From: CAXXOK01 sp035353615
GTDB taxonomy: Bacteria; Bacillota; Clostridia; Christensenellales; Aristaeellaceae
NCBI GenBank assembly: GCA_035353615.1
Contig: DAOPZY010000008.1
Coordinates: 24,461-88,460, forward strand
Direction: 5' to 3'
Length of the DNA: 64,000 nucleotides
In this document: positions 1 through 7,764 of the stretch, piece by piece
How the letters are laid out: every line of letters begins with the position of its first letter
Numbering within the stretch: position 1 is the first letter of the stretch
Translations under genes and position numbers: made by a program
The notes under the pieces: generated by a model
What the model was told of the DNA's origin: nothing
The model's database searches: none
Seen by the model: only the letters and a program-made list of their open reading frames with translations

Positions 1-3000
1 TATATGTATGCTTCGTATATATCATTTTCCGGCGGCGGCACCGGCACATCCTACGTAACCAGCAGCAACGGCTACGGCGTGCGCATGCGCAGCGGCCCCG
101 GCACGGGCTATGGCATCGTCGGGGTGTACAGCGTAGGCACGGCCGTTACCGTGCTGCAAACCGGCGCTTACTGGAGCAAAATCCAAATTAACTCCACTGT
201 TGGCTACATGATGAACAAGTACCTGACCAGCGGCGGCGGTGGCGGCGGCTCGGGCGACAGCGCCACGGTTTGGAGCGCCAACGGTTACGGCGTGCGCCTG
301 CGCTCCGGCCCGGGCACCGGGTACAGCATCATCGGCGTATACAGCGTTGGCACGCTGGTGAGTGTGATTACGCACGGCGACGTGTGGGATTATATCAGCG
401 TTGGCAGCCGTTCCGGCTACATGATGAATACCTACCTGCACTACAACAGCACTCGCAACGTAACCGCCGTAACGCTCAACAACACCACGCCGGTGGTAGG
501 CACCGTGCTGAGCGCGGCCTCGATCACCCCGAGCGACGCGACCGTGGATTACGCCTGGTATTCCGGCGCAACCAAGGTAGCCACCACCTCCACCTACACC
601 GTGCTGAGCGCCGATCTGAATAAACAGATCAAACTCACCGTAACCGGCAACGGCGATTATACGGGAAGCGCAACTACCGCGCTTACAAGCCCCGTGGCAG
701 TTGGGCAGGAGATTACCAGCGCGGCGCTGAACAACGATTCGCCAGTGGTCAGCGATGTGCTGAAAGTGATATCCCTCCAGCCCTCGGGCGCGCAGGTTAC
801 CTATCAGTGGTATTCCAACGACGTGCTGGTGGGTACCAAGTCCACCTATACGGTGGCGGACAGCGACTCCGGCAAGACGATTAAGGTGACGGTCACCGGT
901 ACAGGCCTCTATACCGGCTCCTACACGGTTACGGCCTCCAACGTGGTGCAGACAAGCGGCACGGTGACCGACGTACGGCTGCTCAACAGCACCAACAACA
1001 GCGACGCGGGTATCAATTACCCCAATGTGGGCGATGTTCTGGTGGCAACCCCGTTGCCGACGACCGCGTCGGTCACGTACAAGTGGGTTTATGCCGATGA
1101 TACCAGCACCCTGCTTGGCACAGGCAATACGCTCACGGTTACCTCCGCCATGCAGTCCCACCAGATTAAGCTGACGATCACCGGTACCGACAAGTACAGC
1201 GGCACCGCAACCAAAACCACGGGCGCTGTGGTAAGCCGGACGAACATCACCGAGCTTACGCTGAACACGTTTAACCCGAGGTATGATCCCACCGTTTCGG
1301 AAAACCATATGACCGCGACCGTCAAGGCGGGCACGACGGACGTATCCGATTCCTGCGATTATAAGTGGTACCGGGGCTTGACAGTGGTCGGCACCAACAG
1401 CCGCTACTATGCGCTGACCCCGGATGACCGCGGCTTCATCATCACGGTAAAAGCTACGGCTAAAACCACGAGCACCTATTCCGGCACCAAGCAGCTTGCG
1501 ACCACATCGGTGGTGCGGCAACGTCTGGCGTTGGTTGCCATCAGCGGTACCAGCAGCCTCACGCCCGGGCATGTATCCGTTGGGGACGTGCTGACCCCGG
1601 TGCTCGACGGCGGCCTTGTGACCCCCAACAACCTGAACGTGACCTGCACGTGGACGCTGAACGGCTCGAGCGCAAGCTCGCTCTCCTACACCGTGCCCAG
1701 CGGCGAGGTGGCAGGCAAGGTGCTGACGCTCACGGTTTCCGCCAAGGGAGATTATTACATCCTCGACCCCGCGACTGAAAAAACAACGCTCTCGGCAACT
1801 GCGATTGTGGATTCGACCGCGATCACGGTAACCCTGCCCACCACCAACCCGGTTGCCGGCAAGAGCTACGCCTTAACCGCAACCCCGTCAACTGCGGCAG
1901 CCACCTACGCGTGGACCGGCGGCGGCGGCGGATCGTATACCGGGGCGACCATTACGGTTAACAGCGCGGACATCGGCACAAAAATCAAAATGAAGGCAAC
2001 GCCTGTGACCGGGTATGCCGGGGTTGACAGCAACCTGAACCAGGAAACGCTGCAAGTGAATCCCCAGACGTTTACGGCGACCCTGATCGGTGACTTTGAA
2101 GCCGGCGGACAGATCTCCGTGGTCACAACCCCGTCGGATGCCACCATCAGCTCAGTGGAATGGGTGCTGGTCGGTGTGCGGACAATGGCCGTAACAACCG
2201 GTCGCACCTACACCCTCCCGGCAGATTCCAAAGCCGGCTCCGTACACGCGGTTGTGCATGGCGCAGGCAACTTTAACACTTCATCGGCCACAACGGAGGA
2301 TCGGCTAATCTGGGACGGCGTTACCGACCGCGCGATTGTGATTGACCCGCCCGCCGGGTATGTGGCGCCGGCGGAAGAATCCAGCCTGGATAGCGGCGAT
2401 ACCCTTGAAATCGGGAGCACAGTCACCACCGAAGTGCTTGTGACGGACACCGTGACCGCGGAACCCACGCCAACCGAAACCGTGTCCGATGAGCCTGTGA
2501 ACACCGAGGGCACGGAACCTGCCGTAACAGACACAACGGTAACCGAGCCGACGGTGACTGATACGGTGGATACGGAACCTGTTGTAACCGATGTTGTTAC
2601 CGACACACCGACGGACACAACCGTTACGGAACCCCAAGCCGAGGAGCCGACCGATGAAAGCGCTCCGGCTGCAGACACGGTTACGGAGCCGTACGTGGTA
2701 ACGCTGGACAAATCCACCAGTACGCTCAAAGCCAATACCGTTTTAACCGCCGTTGTCAGCGGCCCGGTAGCGGTAAGCAGCTATGCCTGGTACATCAACA
2801 CGACCCTGCAGGAGTTGGTCATCGGGAATGAATACACCATCACGCAGGCCAATGTGGATGCGGGGGTAAAAATCACTGTGATAGTCACATACAGCGACAA
2901 TCATCAGGAGCAGACCTACATCACCCTGCCGAAACCCCTAGAAACCACCGTGACGGATGAAACCGCCTACCAAACGGACGCGCCTGTGGCGAGTGATGAC

Positions 3001-3048
3001 GGCACAGTGACGGATACGACCGGGCTGGACCTGATCTTGACAGAGTAA
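1..3048 (+). CDS. Surface protein with two SH3b domains and Ig-like repeats (5' partial)
   Basis: The frame is open to the left edge, so the first Met (position 4) is probably internal and the signal peptide is missing. Two SH3b domains (about residues 15-73 and 90-145 from that Met) share RSGPGTGY, GVYSVGT and GYMMN and are joined by a glycine linker. About seven Ig-like modules of 75-95 residues follow, marked by a central Y.W and an end such as YTV..(A/D)D.GK.IK.TVTG. An acidic Thr/Glu/Pro-rich stalk (about 800-900) precedes a last module. There is no LPxTG motif and no C-terminal membrane helix. SH3b domains in other bacteria bind peptidoglycan, so wall attachment through the N-terminus is the likely role; a ligand for the repeats cannot be named. 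A strong hairpin terminator follows. Function inferred from domain type only. Confidence 0.85.
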   Translation, partial: YMYASYISFSGGGTGTSYVTSSNGYGVRMRSGPGTGYGIVGVYSVGTAVTVLQTGAYWSKIQINSTVGYMMNKYLTSGGGGGGSGDSATVWSANGYGVRLRSGPGTGYSIIGVYSVGTLVSVITHGDVWDYISVGSRSGYMMNTYLHYNSTRNVTAVTLNNTTPVVGTVLSAASITPSDATVDYAWYSGATKVATTSTYTVLSADLNKQIKLTVTGNGDYTGSATTALTSPVAVGQEITSAALNNDSPVVSDVLKVISLQPSGAQVTYQWYSNDVLVGTKSTYTVADSDSGKTIKVTVTGTGLYTGSYTVTASNVVQTSGTVTDVRLLNSTNNSDAGINYPNVGDVLVATPLPTTASVTYKWVYADDTSTLLGTGNTLTVTSAMQSHQIKLTITGTDKYSGTATKTTGAVVSRTNITELTLNTFNPRYDPTVSENHMTATVKAGTTDVSDSCDYKWYRGLTVVGTNSRYYALTPDDRGFIITVKATAKTTSTYSGTKQLATTSVVRQRLALVAISGTSSLTPGHVSVGDVLTPVLDGGLVTPNNLNVTCTWTLNGSSASSLSYTVPSGEVAGKVLTLTVSAKGDYYILDPATEKTTLSATAIVDSTAITVTLPTTNPVAGKSYALTATPSTAAATYAWTGGGGGSYTGATITVNSADIGTKIKMKATPVTGYAGVDSNLNQETLQVNPQTFTATLIGDFEAGGQISVVTTPSDATISSVEWVLVGVRTMAVTTGRTYTLPADSKAGSVHAVVHGAGNFNTSSATTEDRLIWDGVTDRAIVIDPPAGYVAPAEESSLDSGDTLEIGSTVTTEVLVTDTVTAEPTPTETVSDEPVNTEGTEPAVTDTTVTEPTVTDTVDTEPVVTDVVTDTPTDTTVTEPQAEEPTDESAPAADTVTEPYVVTLDKSTSTLKANTVLTAVVSGPVAVSSYAWYINTTLQELVIGNEYTITQANVDAGVKITVIVTYSDNHQEQTYITLPKPLETTVTDETAYQTDAPVASDDGTVTDTTGLDLILTE
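67..432 (+). repeat. Tandem SH3b-coding duplication
   Basis: The DNA at about 67-219 and 280-432 is a direct repeat offset by 213 bp, with the same codon order and mainly third-base differences. It encodes the two SH3b domains and is separated by a GGC-rich stretch coding for glycines. It looks like a recent internal duplication. Confidence 0.75.
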
Positions 3049-3081
3049 AGCTCCCGTTTACGGGTTGGAGAAATTGAAACA

Positions 3082-3119
3082 AAACACGCGCTCATGCTGC
3101 ATTGCATGGGCGCGTGTTT
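3082..3119 (+). terminator. Rho-independent terminator after the SH3b/Ig-like gene
   Basis: Arms 3082-3097 and 3104-3119 (AAACACGCGCTCATGC) pair over 16 bp with one wobble and a 6-nt loop, followed by AGGCTTTTG. It lies 34 bp after the stop codon. Confidence 0.8.
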
Positions 3120-3130
3120 AGGCTTTTGAA

Positions 3131-3209
3131 AAATCCTCGCCGCAGCGAAAATGGGTCAAGAGGGAAACCGTTACGAGCTTTGACCTGGAACCCCAAAGAC
3201 GGATGCCCC
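3131..3209 (+). repeat. Dispersed intergenic repeat, copy A
   Basis: The 5' block CCTCGCCGCAGCG (3135-3147), then GGGTCAAG, then a 21-bp 3' block at 3187-3207 ending AAAGACGGATGCC. The same blocks recur at 35341-35456 and 38856-38932; the 5' block is also seen inverted at 31896-31937. The rest of the 3049-3385 gap holds only the terminator. Confidence 0.6.
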
Positions 3210-3385
3210 AGCATACAAAGCAAAAAAACGAGCAGGCCAAAGGGCTACGAAACAAACAACCTAGCCCTTTGTATTTCTTCGTTGACAGCCTGAAACGCAC
3301 CGCCAAATTTCAAGCAGTCTCATATAGACTTGCCGCAAAAACCATCTTTTGACTAGTTATCCGAAGGGGAAAACAGGGCCGCTTG

Positions 3386-4054
3386 TTATTCCCGGTCCAG
3401 CAATTCAAACTGGTTGCGCTGAAACCGCAGAACGCCCTCATCCCGTAGCTTGCATAGCTCGTTGGACATCGCGCTGCGGTCCACAGAAAGGTAATCCGCC
3501 AATTGTTGCCGATTGAACGGGATTTCGAAGGGGTTGCATCCTTTGCGGTTGCTTTGGGCAGAAAGAAAGGATAGCAGCTTTTCCCGCGTGGTGCGCTGAG
3601 TCACATATTGCAGCTTTTCGTTGAGCCGCAGGTTTTTTGCCGCGAGCATCGAAACCAGCCGGCGGATCAGCGTGTGGTGAAAACCGCATGTGTTGGAGCA
3701 AATGGATAGCGCGCGCCGCGCGTCAACCATTAAAAGAACCGTATCCTCCTGCGCCACCACGGTTACGCTGAGCACCGCGCCGGAGGAAAACGCATAGCTT
3801 TCCCCGAAAACCTCCCCCGAACCGATATCCGCAATCAGGTTTTGATTGCCCCAAAAATCTTCCTGCACCACATGAACGCTTCCCTGAAGCACCAACCCGA
3901 ACGCCTCAATGCGATCTCCCTGACGCAGCACAGTTTCCCCTTTGGCGTAGCGTTGTTGTTTGGAGTTCAGGCAATTGAGCAAGGTGTGAATTTCCGCAGG
4001 CTCCATCCCGGTAAAAAGGGAACAGCGCTGTAGCGCGGGTAAAAACTCGTCCAT
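3386..4054 (-). CDS. Crp/Fnr family transcriptional regulator
   Basis: A 222-aa regulator with an N-terminal cyclic-nucleotide-binding type beta barrel (about 15-125, pattern KGE.VLRQGD and GEVFGES) and a C-terminal winged helix-turn-helix (about 145-215, with FNRQQLADYLSVDRSAMSNE as the recognition region). I place the start at the Met at 4054, preceded by GAAAGGAAA; an in-frame ATG at 4084 has no ribosome site. No Cys cluster of the Fnr type is seen in the first 30 residues, so direct oxygen sensing through Fe-S is unlikely. It is divergent from a 4Fe-4S protein, an arrangement common in Clostridia, often beside hcp; no hcp is present here. Effector unknown. Confidence 0.9.
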   Translation of the reverse strand: MDEFLPALQRCSLFTGMEPAEIHTLLNCLNSKQQRYAKGETVLRQGDRIEAFGLVLQGSVHVVQEDFWGNQNLIADIGSGEVFGESYAFSSGAVLSVTVVAQEDTVLLMVDARRALSICSNTCGFHHTLIRRLVSMLAAKNLRLNEKLQYVTQRTTREKLLSFLSAQSNRKGCNPFEIPFNRQQLADYLSVDRSAMSNELCKLRDEGVLRFQRNQFELLDRE

Positions 4055-4097
4055 ACCGATTTCCTTTCGTTGTAAAAACAACATACTGACAGAGCAA

Positions 4098-4126
4098 ATT
4101 GTACTATACTGGGGTCGTCAAGTCAA
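4098..4126 (-). promoter_or_regulatory. Sigma-A type promoter of the Crp-family gene
   Basis: On the minus strand TTGACT (4126-4121), a 17-nt spacer and TACAAT (4103-4098). The -35 box overlaps the ribosome site AAGGAGG of the divergent ferredoxin-like gene, so expression of the two is physically linked. Confidence 0.7.
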
Positions 4127-4139
4127 GGAGGCGATGGAT

Positions 4140-4841
4140 ATGCTCAGGAAGATCATCGAAATCAATGAAGAAAAATGCAACGGATGCGGCGCGTGCGCCA
4201 ATGCGTGCCACGAAGGCGCCATTGGAATGGTGAACGGCAAAGCGAAACTGCTACGGGACGATTACTGCGATGGGTTGGGCAACTGCCTGCCCGCCTGCCC
4301 AACCGGCGCGATTGCCTTTGTGGAGCGAGAAGCGGCAGCGTTTGACGAGCAGGCTGTGGCGGCAAGAAAAACCCAGAATGAGGAGACGTTAGCCTGCGGT
4401 TGCCCCGGGACTCATGCCAGAGCCATCCATCGGGAGCCTGCCGCGACCGAACCCGCGCCCCAAACGCGGAGCAGCGCGTCCCAGTTAAGCCAGTGGCCCG
4501 TGCAAATCAAGCTAGTCCCGGTGAACGCGCCCTATTTCCACCGCGCAAAGCTGTTGGTTGCCGCAGATTGCACAGCATTTGCGTACGCGAATTTCCACGA
4601 ACAGTTTATTAAAAACCATGTTACGCTGATCGGCTGCCCAAAGCTGGATGCTGTTGATTATGCGGAAAAACTGACGGCGATTCTTTCGCAAAACGAGATT
4701 CTCAGCATCACCGTGGTTCGCATGGAGGTGCCTTGCTGTGGGGGCATAGAGCACGCGGTGCGTACGGCGTTGCAAGCAAGCGGAAAAATGATTCCCTGGC
4801 AGGTTGTGACCATCGCAACGGACGGGCGGATTCTCGAATAA
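4140..4841 (+). CDS. 4Fe-4S dicluster ferredoxin-like protein
   Basis: A 233-aa protein. The N-terminal ferredoxin module (about 5-62) has CNGCGACANAC followed by CDGLGNCLPACP, giving Cys for two 4Fe-4S clusters; the second set has a CxxxxxCxxxC spacing. The remaining 170 residues hold conserved-looking Cys/Gly motifs (ADCTAFAYANFH, IGCPKLD, VPCCGGIEHAV) typical of the clostridial protein found beside Crp-type regulators. It probably handles electron transfer or redox/nitrosative stress, but the partner is unknown. Start chosen at the second ATG (4140): AAGGAGG sits 8 nt upstream, and only 2 nt from the ATG at 4134. Divergent from the regulator at 3386-4054. Confidence 0.85.
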   Translation: MLRKIIEINEEKCNGCGACANACHEGAIGMVNGKAKLLRDDYCDGLGNCLPACPTGAIAFVEREAAAFDEQAVAARKTQNEETLACGCPGTHARAIHREPAATEPAPQTRSSASQLSQWPVQIKLVPVNAPYFHRAKLLVAADCTAFAYANFHEQFIKNHVTLIGCPKLDAVDYAEKLTAILSQNEILSITVVRMEVPCCGGIEHAVRTALQASGKMIPWQVVTIATDGRILE

Positions 4842-4927
4842 ATCCGTAACGAGGGCTTGGGAAAACCGAACTGCGTGACGAAATCCGGGCCGCTGTGAAC
4901 CGGCTTCGCAGCAATGAAAAGAGATCA

Positions 4928-4959
4928 GGGGCAAAGCCGAAGCGCATCGGCTTTGCCCC
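4928..4959 (+). terminator. Rho-independent terminator after the ferredoxin-like gene
   Basis: Perfect 13-bp stem GGGGCAAAGCCGA (4928-4940) with its complement at 4947-4959, loop of 6 nt, followed by TTTGCCC. Lies 87 bp after the stop. I see nothing else in the 4842-5150 gap. Confidence 0.75.
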
Positions 4960-5150
4960 TTTGCCCGTCTGAGGCATGATGCCGAGACATTTCACCATGG
5001 AAGGTTAAATGTTTAGTATTTGATATTTTCTAATAAACAGTGTATGATTTAACCAGAAAATCCGATGCGGATTGATTCGATACCGCCAACGTACGGTTTT
5101 TGCGGCGGTTTGGAATATGCAACCGACTCCTTTGGACTTGGAGGGTTCCT

Positions 5151-6662
5151 ATGCCGCTTTTGACGAATATACTGCTGATCACCTCCTTGTTTCTCCTGAT
5201 CGCATTGTCTATGCGCACCGGTAAAAGCCTGCGGATCACCGGTATGCCGACTTTGTTTTCAACGATTATTTTCTTCTCGGTTTGGGTCGGCGGGAACCTC
5301 GTCGAATTGAACGCATCCAACTTTCCGGGTATGCTATTGGGGCGTAACATACAGCAAATCGGCGTATTTCTTACGCCCTTATGCACGCTCTATTTCAGTA
5401 TTGACTATACGGCGAACCGTAAGCTGCGAATCATGGCCTATTTACTGACGGTGATTCAGGTCGTGTCCATTATTTTGATTTTTACGGATTCTTACCATCA
5501 TCTTATGCGGTCGAGCGTTATCATGCAAACGGACCCAATTTTGGGGCATGTGATTGTGGTGCAGTCCACCAAGGTCGGTTTGGCTCTGGTGGCGGTTAAC
5601 TTCTGCATCCCGCTGATATCCATGACAAACCTAATTGCCTTTACGCGCAAAGTATCCGCGCAGTTCAGGCGCCCGCTGTGGCTGATTATCATCAGCATCT
5701 TTGCAACGTTTGTGCTTGCATTTCTGCAAAGCGCGGTTCTGTGCAATCTAGGCATCCATATCCCCATTCCGGTTTGGAACCTGCCGTGTCTGGTGCTGTT
5801 TTCCTACGCGGTGTTGAATGAAGGGTTTGTGGGGATTGCCCCTACTGCGCTCAGCAAGGTTTTCGAAGTGATCGATCAGGGGATTGTGGTGGTGAACGAA
5901 CGGGGAATTGTGCTTGAATTAAACCGCCGCGCCTGCGAACTGATGGAAAACCTGCGCCTGCCCGGCAGCCTGAAACCGGGCACACAAATTGCGGAATATC
6001 TGGCCACGGGCAATGCTGAAAGTCAGAACCCATTTCAAGTGGAAATGCTTCCCACAGAAATTAAAAACACGAAGCGTAACCAGTACCTGGCGCTCGCTTA
6101 CCACGCGCTGGAATCGCACAAAGGAAAGCGCATCGGCTATGTGCTGGTGATTACGGACATCACGCTGCTGAAGGTGCGTGCGGAGATCGATTCCCTGACC
6201 GGAAGCTATAACCGGGAAGGGATGGTGAACGCCTATGCCGATTTGCAGAAAGATGCCGTGCGTACGCCGTATCTGTCAGCCCTCATCGTTGATATGGATG
6301 ATTTTAAGACGGTGAACGATACCTACGGCCATCTTGGCGGAGATGTGGTGCTTTGCGATTTTGTGGGCTTTGTACAGTCGCTTTTGCCGGAAAAGTGTTT
6401 TCTGGGCCGGCTTGGCGGGGATGAATTTGTGGTGATTCTCCCAACGGAAATGAAAACTGCCGCCGAATTTGCGGAAATGTTGCGCGAGCGCGTATCTCAG
6501 CGTACGGTCGCATACCGGAACGATACCATCCGTTACACCGCAAGCGTTGGGATCGCTTCCTGTAAAAATGAGGAGTGCTCGCTGTCCGAACTGCTCCATA
6601 AGGCGGATTTGGCGCTGTACGAGGCTAAGCGTGAGGGCAAGAACGCCGTGCATATGGATTAG
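5151..6662 (+). CDS. Membrane-bound diguanylate cyclase (7TM-PAS-GGDEF)
   Basis: A 503-aa protein expected to make cyclic di-GMP from GTP. Residues 1-225 form about seven hydrophobic helices resembling the 7TM sensor of histidine-kinase-type receptors. A PAS-like domain follows (about 232-340, FEVIDQGIVVVNERGIVLELN). The GGDEF domain spans about 345-503, with D-SLTG.YNREG, VDMDDFKTVND and an intact RLGGDEF active site. The RxxD inhibitory I-site expected five residues before GGDEF is absent (EKCFLGRL stands there). Start at 5151 because GGAGGG lies 5 nt upstream; an earlier in-frame ATG (5100) lacks a ribosome site. Monocistronic. The ligand of the 7TM part is unknown. Confidence 0.92.
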   Translation: MPLLTNILLITSLFLLIALSMRTGKSLRITGMPTLFSTIIFFSVWVGGNLVELNASNFPGMLLGRNIQQIGVFLTPLCTLYFSIDYTANRKLRIMAYLLTVIQVVSIILIFTDSYHHLMRSSVIMQTDPILGHVIVVQSTKVGLALVAVNFCIPLISMTNLIAFTRKVSAQFRRPLWLIIISIFATFVLAFLQSAVLCNLGIHIPIPVWNLPCLVLFSYAVLNEGFVGIAPTALSKVFEVIDQGIVVVNERGIVLELNRRACELMENLRLPGSLKPGTQIAEYLATGNAESQNPFQVEMLPTEIKNTKRNQYLALAYHALESHKGKRIGYVLVITDITLLKVRAEIDSLTGSYNREGMVNAYADLQKDAVRTPYLSALIVDMDDFKTVNDTYGHLGGDVVLCDFVGFVQSLLPEKCFLGRLGGDEFVVILPTEMKTAAEFAEMLRERVSQRTVAYRNDTIRYTASVGIASCKNEECSLSELLHKADLALYEAKREGKNAVHMD

Positions 6663-6966
6663 CGCCTGAAAATCAGCGTTTCCGGCGTGCTTCTATGCCG
6701 TTTTTACGCTGCAAACTCAATAATTCAGCCTTCAAACCCAGTTTCATAAAAATGTTCTGAGATCGTCTATCCTGTAAAAAACAAAATAACTGTACTTTGG
6801 TACGGCGTGTAAAAAACAGGTTCCGAGTATAATACGTGCTCAGGGCGTTCCTGCGATCCATCGCCTGCTGCGCAAAGCAACCGACCGGTTCATCCACCGG
6901 CTGCCCAGCGTCGCCAGATGATCGCTCGCCTGAAGCGCCCGGTAACATTAAAGGAGTGTACTGAAC
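6663..6966. other. Gene-free gap between diguanylate cyclase and exported protein
   Basis: A TATAAT at 6828-6833 may be a -10 box for the next gene, but no good -35 lies 16-18 nt upstream. No coding frame is convincing. Confidence 0.4.
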
Positions 6967-7593
6967 ATGAAACGGACTTTTGCAATCCTGTTGACCCTGA
7001 TGATGCTGATTGGCGCTACCGCCTGCGCGGAATCCACGGATGCGGCCGCCGCGACCGAAACCCCCGACGCGGCTGCGGTTACGCAAATCACGTTTGATGA
7101 AACTGCCGCGCCTTATCAGGGCGATTGGCTGACGTTTGACGATGACGGTTTCCAAATCTACCTCCCGACCGATTGGAAAGAAGCGGACATCACCGACGAC
7201 ATGAAAACGGCCGGCACTTTTTATGCCGCGACCTCCGCTGATGGCGCCTATGCCATGACGGTCAGCTATTCGGAAGAAAACAACGTGACCACCAATGAGG
7301 AACTGGCCGCTCAGTTGACTGCGGCTGGCTACGAAAATGTGACTCAGCTTGATATCAACGGCATCAGCGTAGTTGGGTACGATATCAGCGCGCAGGACGT
7401 AAGCGGCATGGCGTTTATGGACAGCAACGGCGGCATGGTGGTTTTCTCCTTTACGCCCGCTTCCAACGAAACCTTTAAGCCCATTGGGCAAGCGATCATT
7501 TCTTCGCTCAGCCCCATCGAAACCGAATCCGATGCGGCGCCCGATACAACGGTCGATACGGCGGCCGATACGGCGTCCGATACGGCGGAATAA
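6967..7593 (+). CDS. Exported protein, possible lipoprotein
   Basis: A 208-aa protein with a signal sequence (MKRTF, hydrophobic core, GATACAES). Cys20 could be a lipidation site, although the residues before it are a weak lipobox. The mature part starts with an Ala/Thr linker, then a compact domain (about 45-180: GDWLTFDDDGFQIYLP...DWK) resembling small secreted proteins of Clostridia that carry a PsbP/DUF-like fold. The C-terminal 25 residues are low-complexity Asp/Thr/Ala repeats (DTAADTASDT) coded by near-repeated GATACGGC units. Start supported by AAAGGAGTG. Function unknown; location on the outer face of the membrane is likely. Confidence 0.75.
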   Translation: MKRTFAILLTLMMLIGATACAESTDAAAATETPDAAAVTQITFDETAAPYQGDWLTFDDDGFQIYLPTDWKEADITDDMKTAGTFYAATSADGAYAMTVSYSEENNVTTNEELAAQLTAAGYENVTQLDINGISVVGYDISAQDVSGMAFMDSNGGMVVFSFTPASNETFKPIGQAIISSLSPIETESDAAPDTTVDTAADTASDTAE

Positions 7594-7626
7594 TCGCAAA
7601 CCAATCGCTGTAACCCCAATGGGACA

Positions 7627-7665
7627 ATCAACACCCCCGCCGGTTTATCTGGCGAGGGTGTTGAT
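7627..7665 (+). terminator. Terminator-like hairpin after the exported protein
   Basis: Arms ATCAACACCCCCGCCGG (7627-7643) and 7649-7665 pair over 17 positions with one mismatch and one wobble, 5-nt loop, followed by ATTTGTG. The U-tract is weak. Confidence 0.6.
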
Positions 7666-7764
7666 ATTTGTGTTAACCATCGCTGTGTGTAAAACTACGC
7701 CGCCTGAAACTTGCGTAACGCGAGCTTTTGTATTATGCTAGTGCGGTTTGAGTGGAGGCGTATG

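Noticed and set aside
22..1572. A long open minus-strand frame (516 codons) opposite the surface-protein gene
   Set aside because: It is a mirror of the repetitive, GC-rich codon pattern of the plus-strand gene; its translation is rich in Gly, Arg, His and Ala with no domain.
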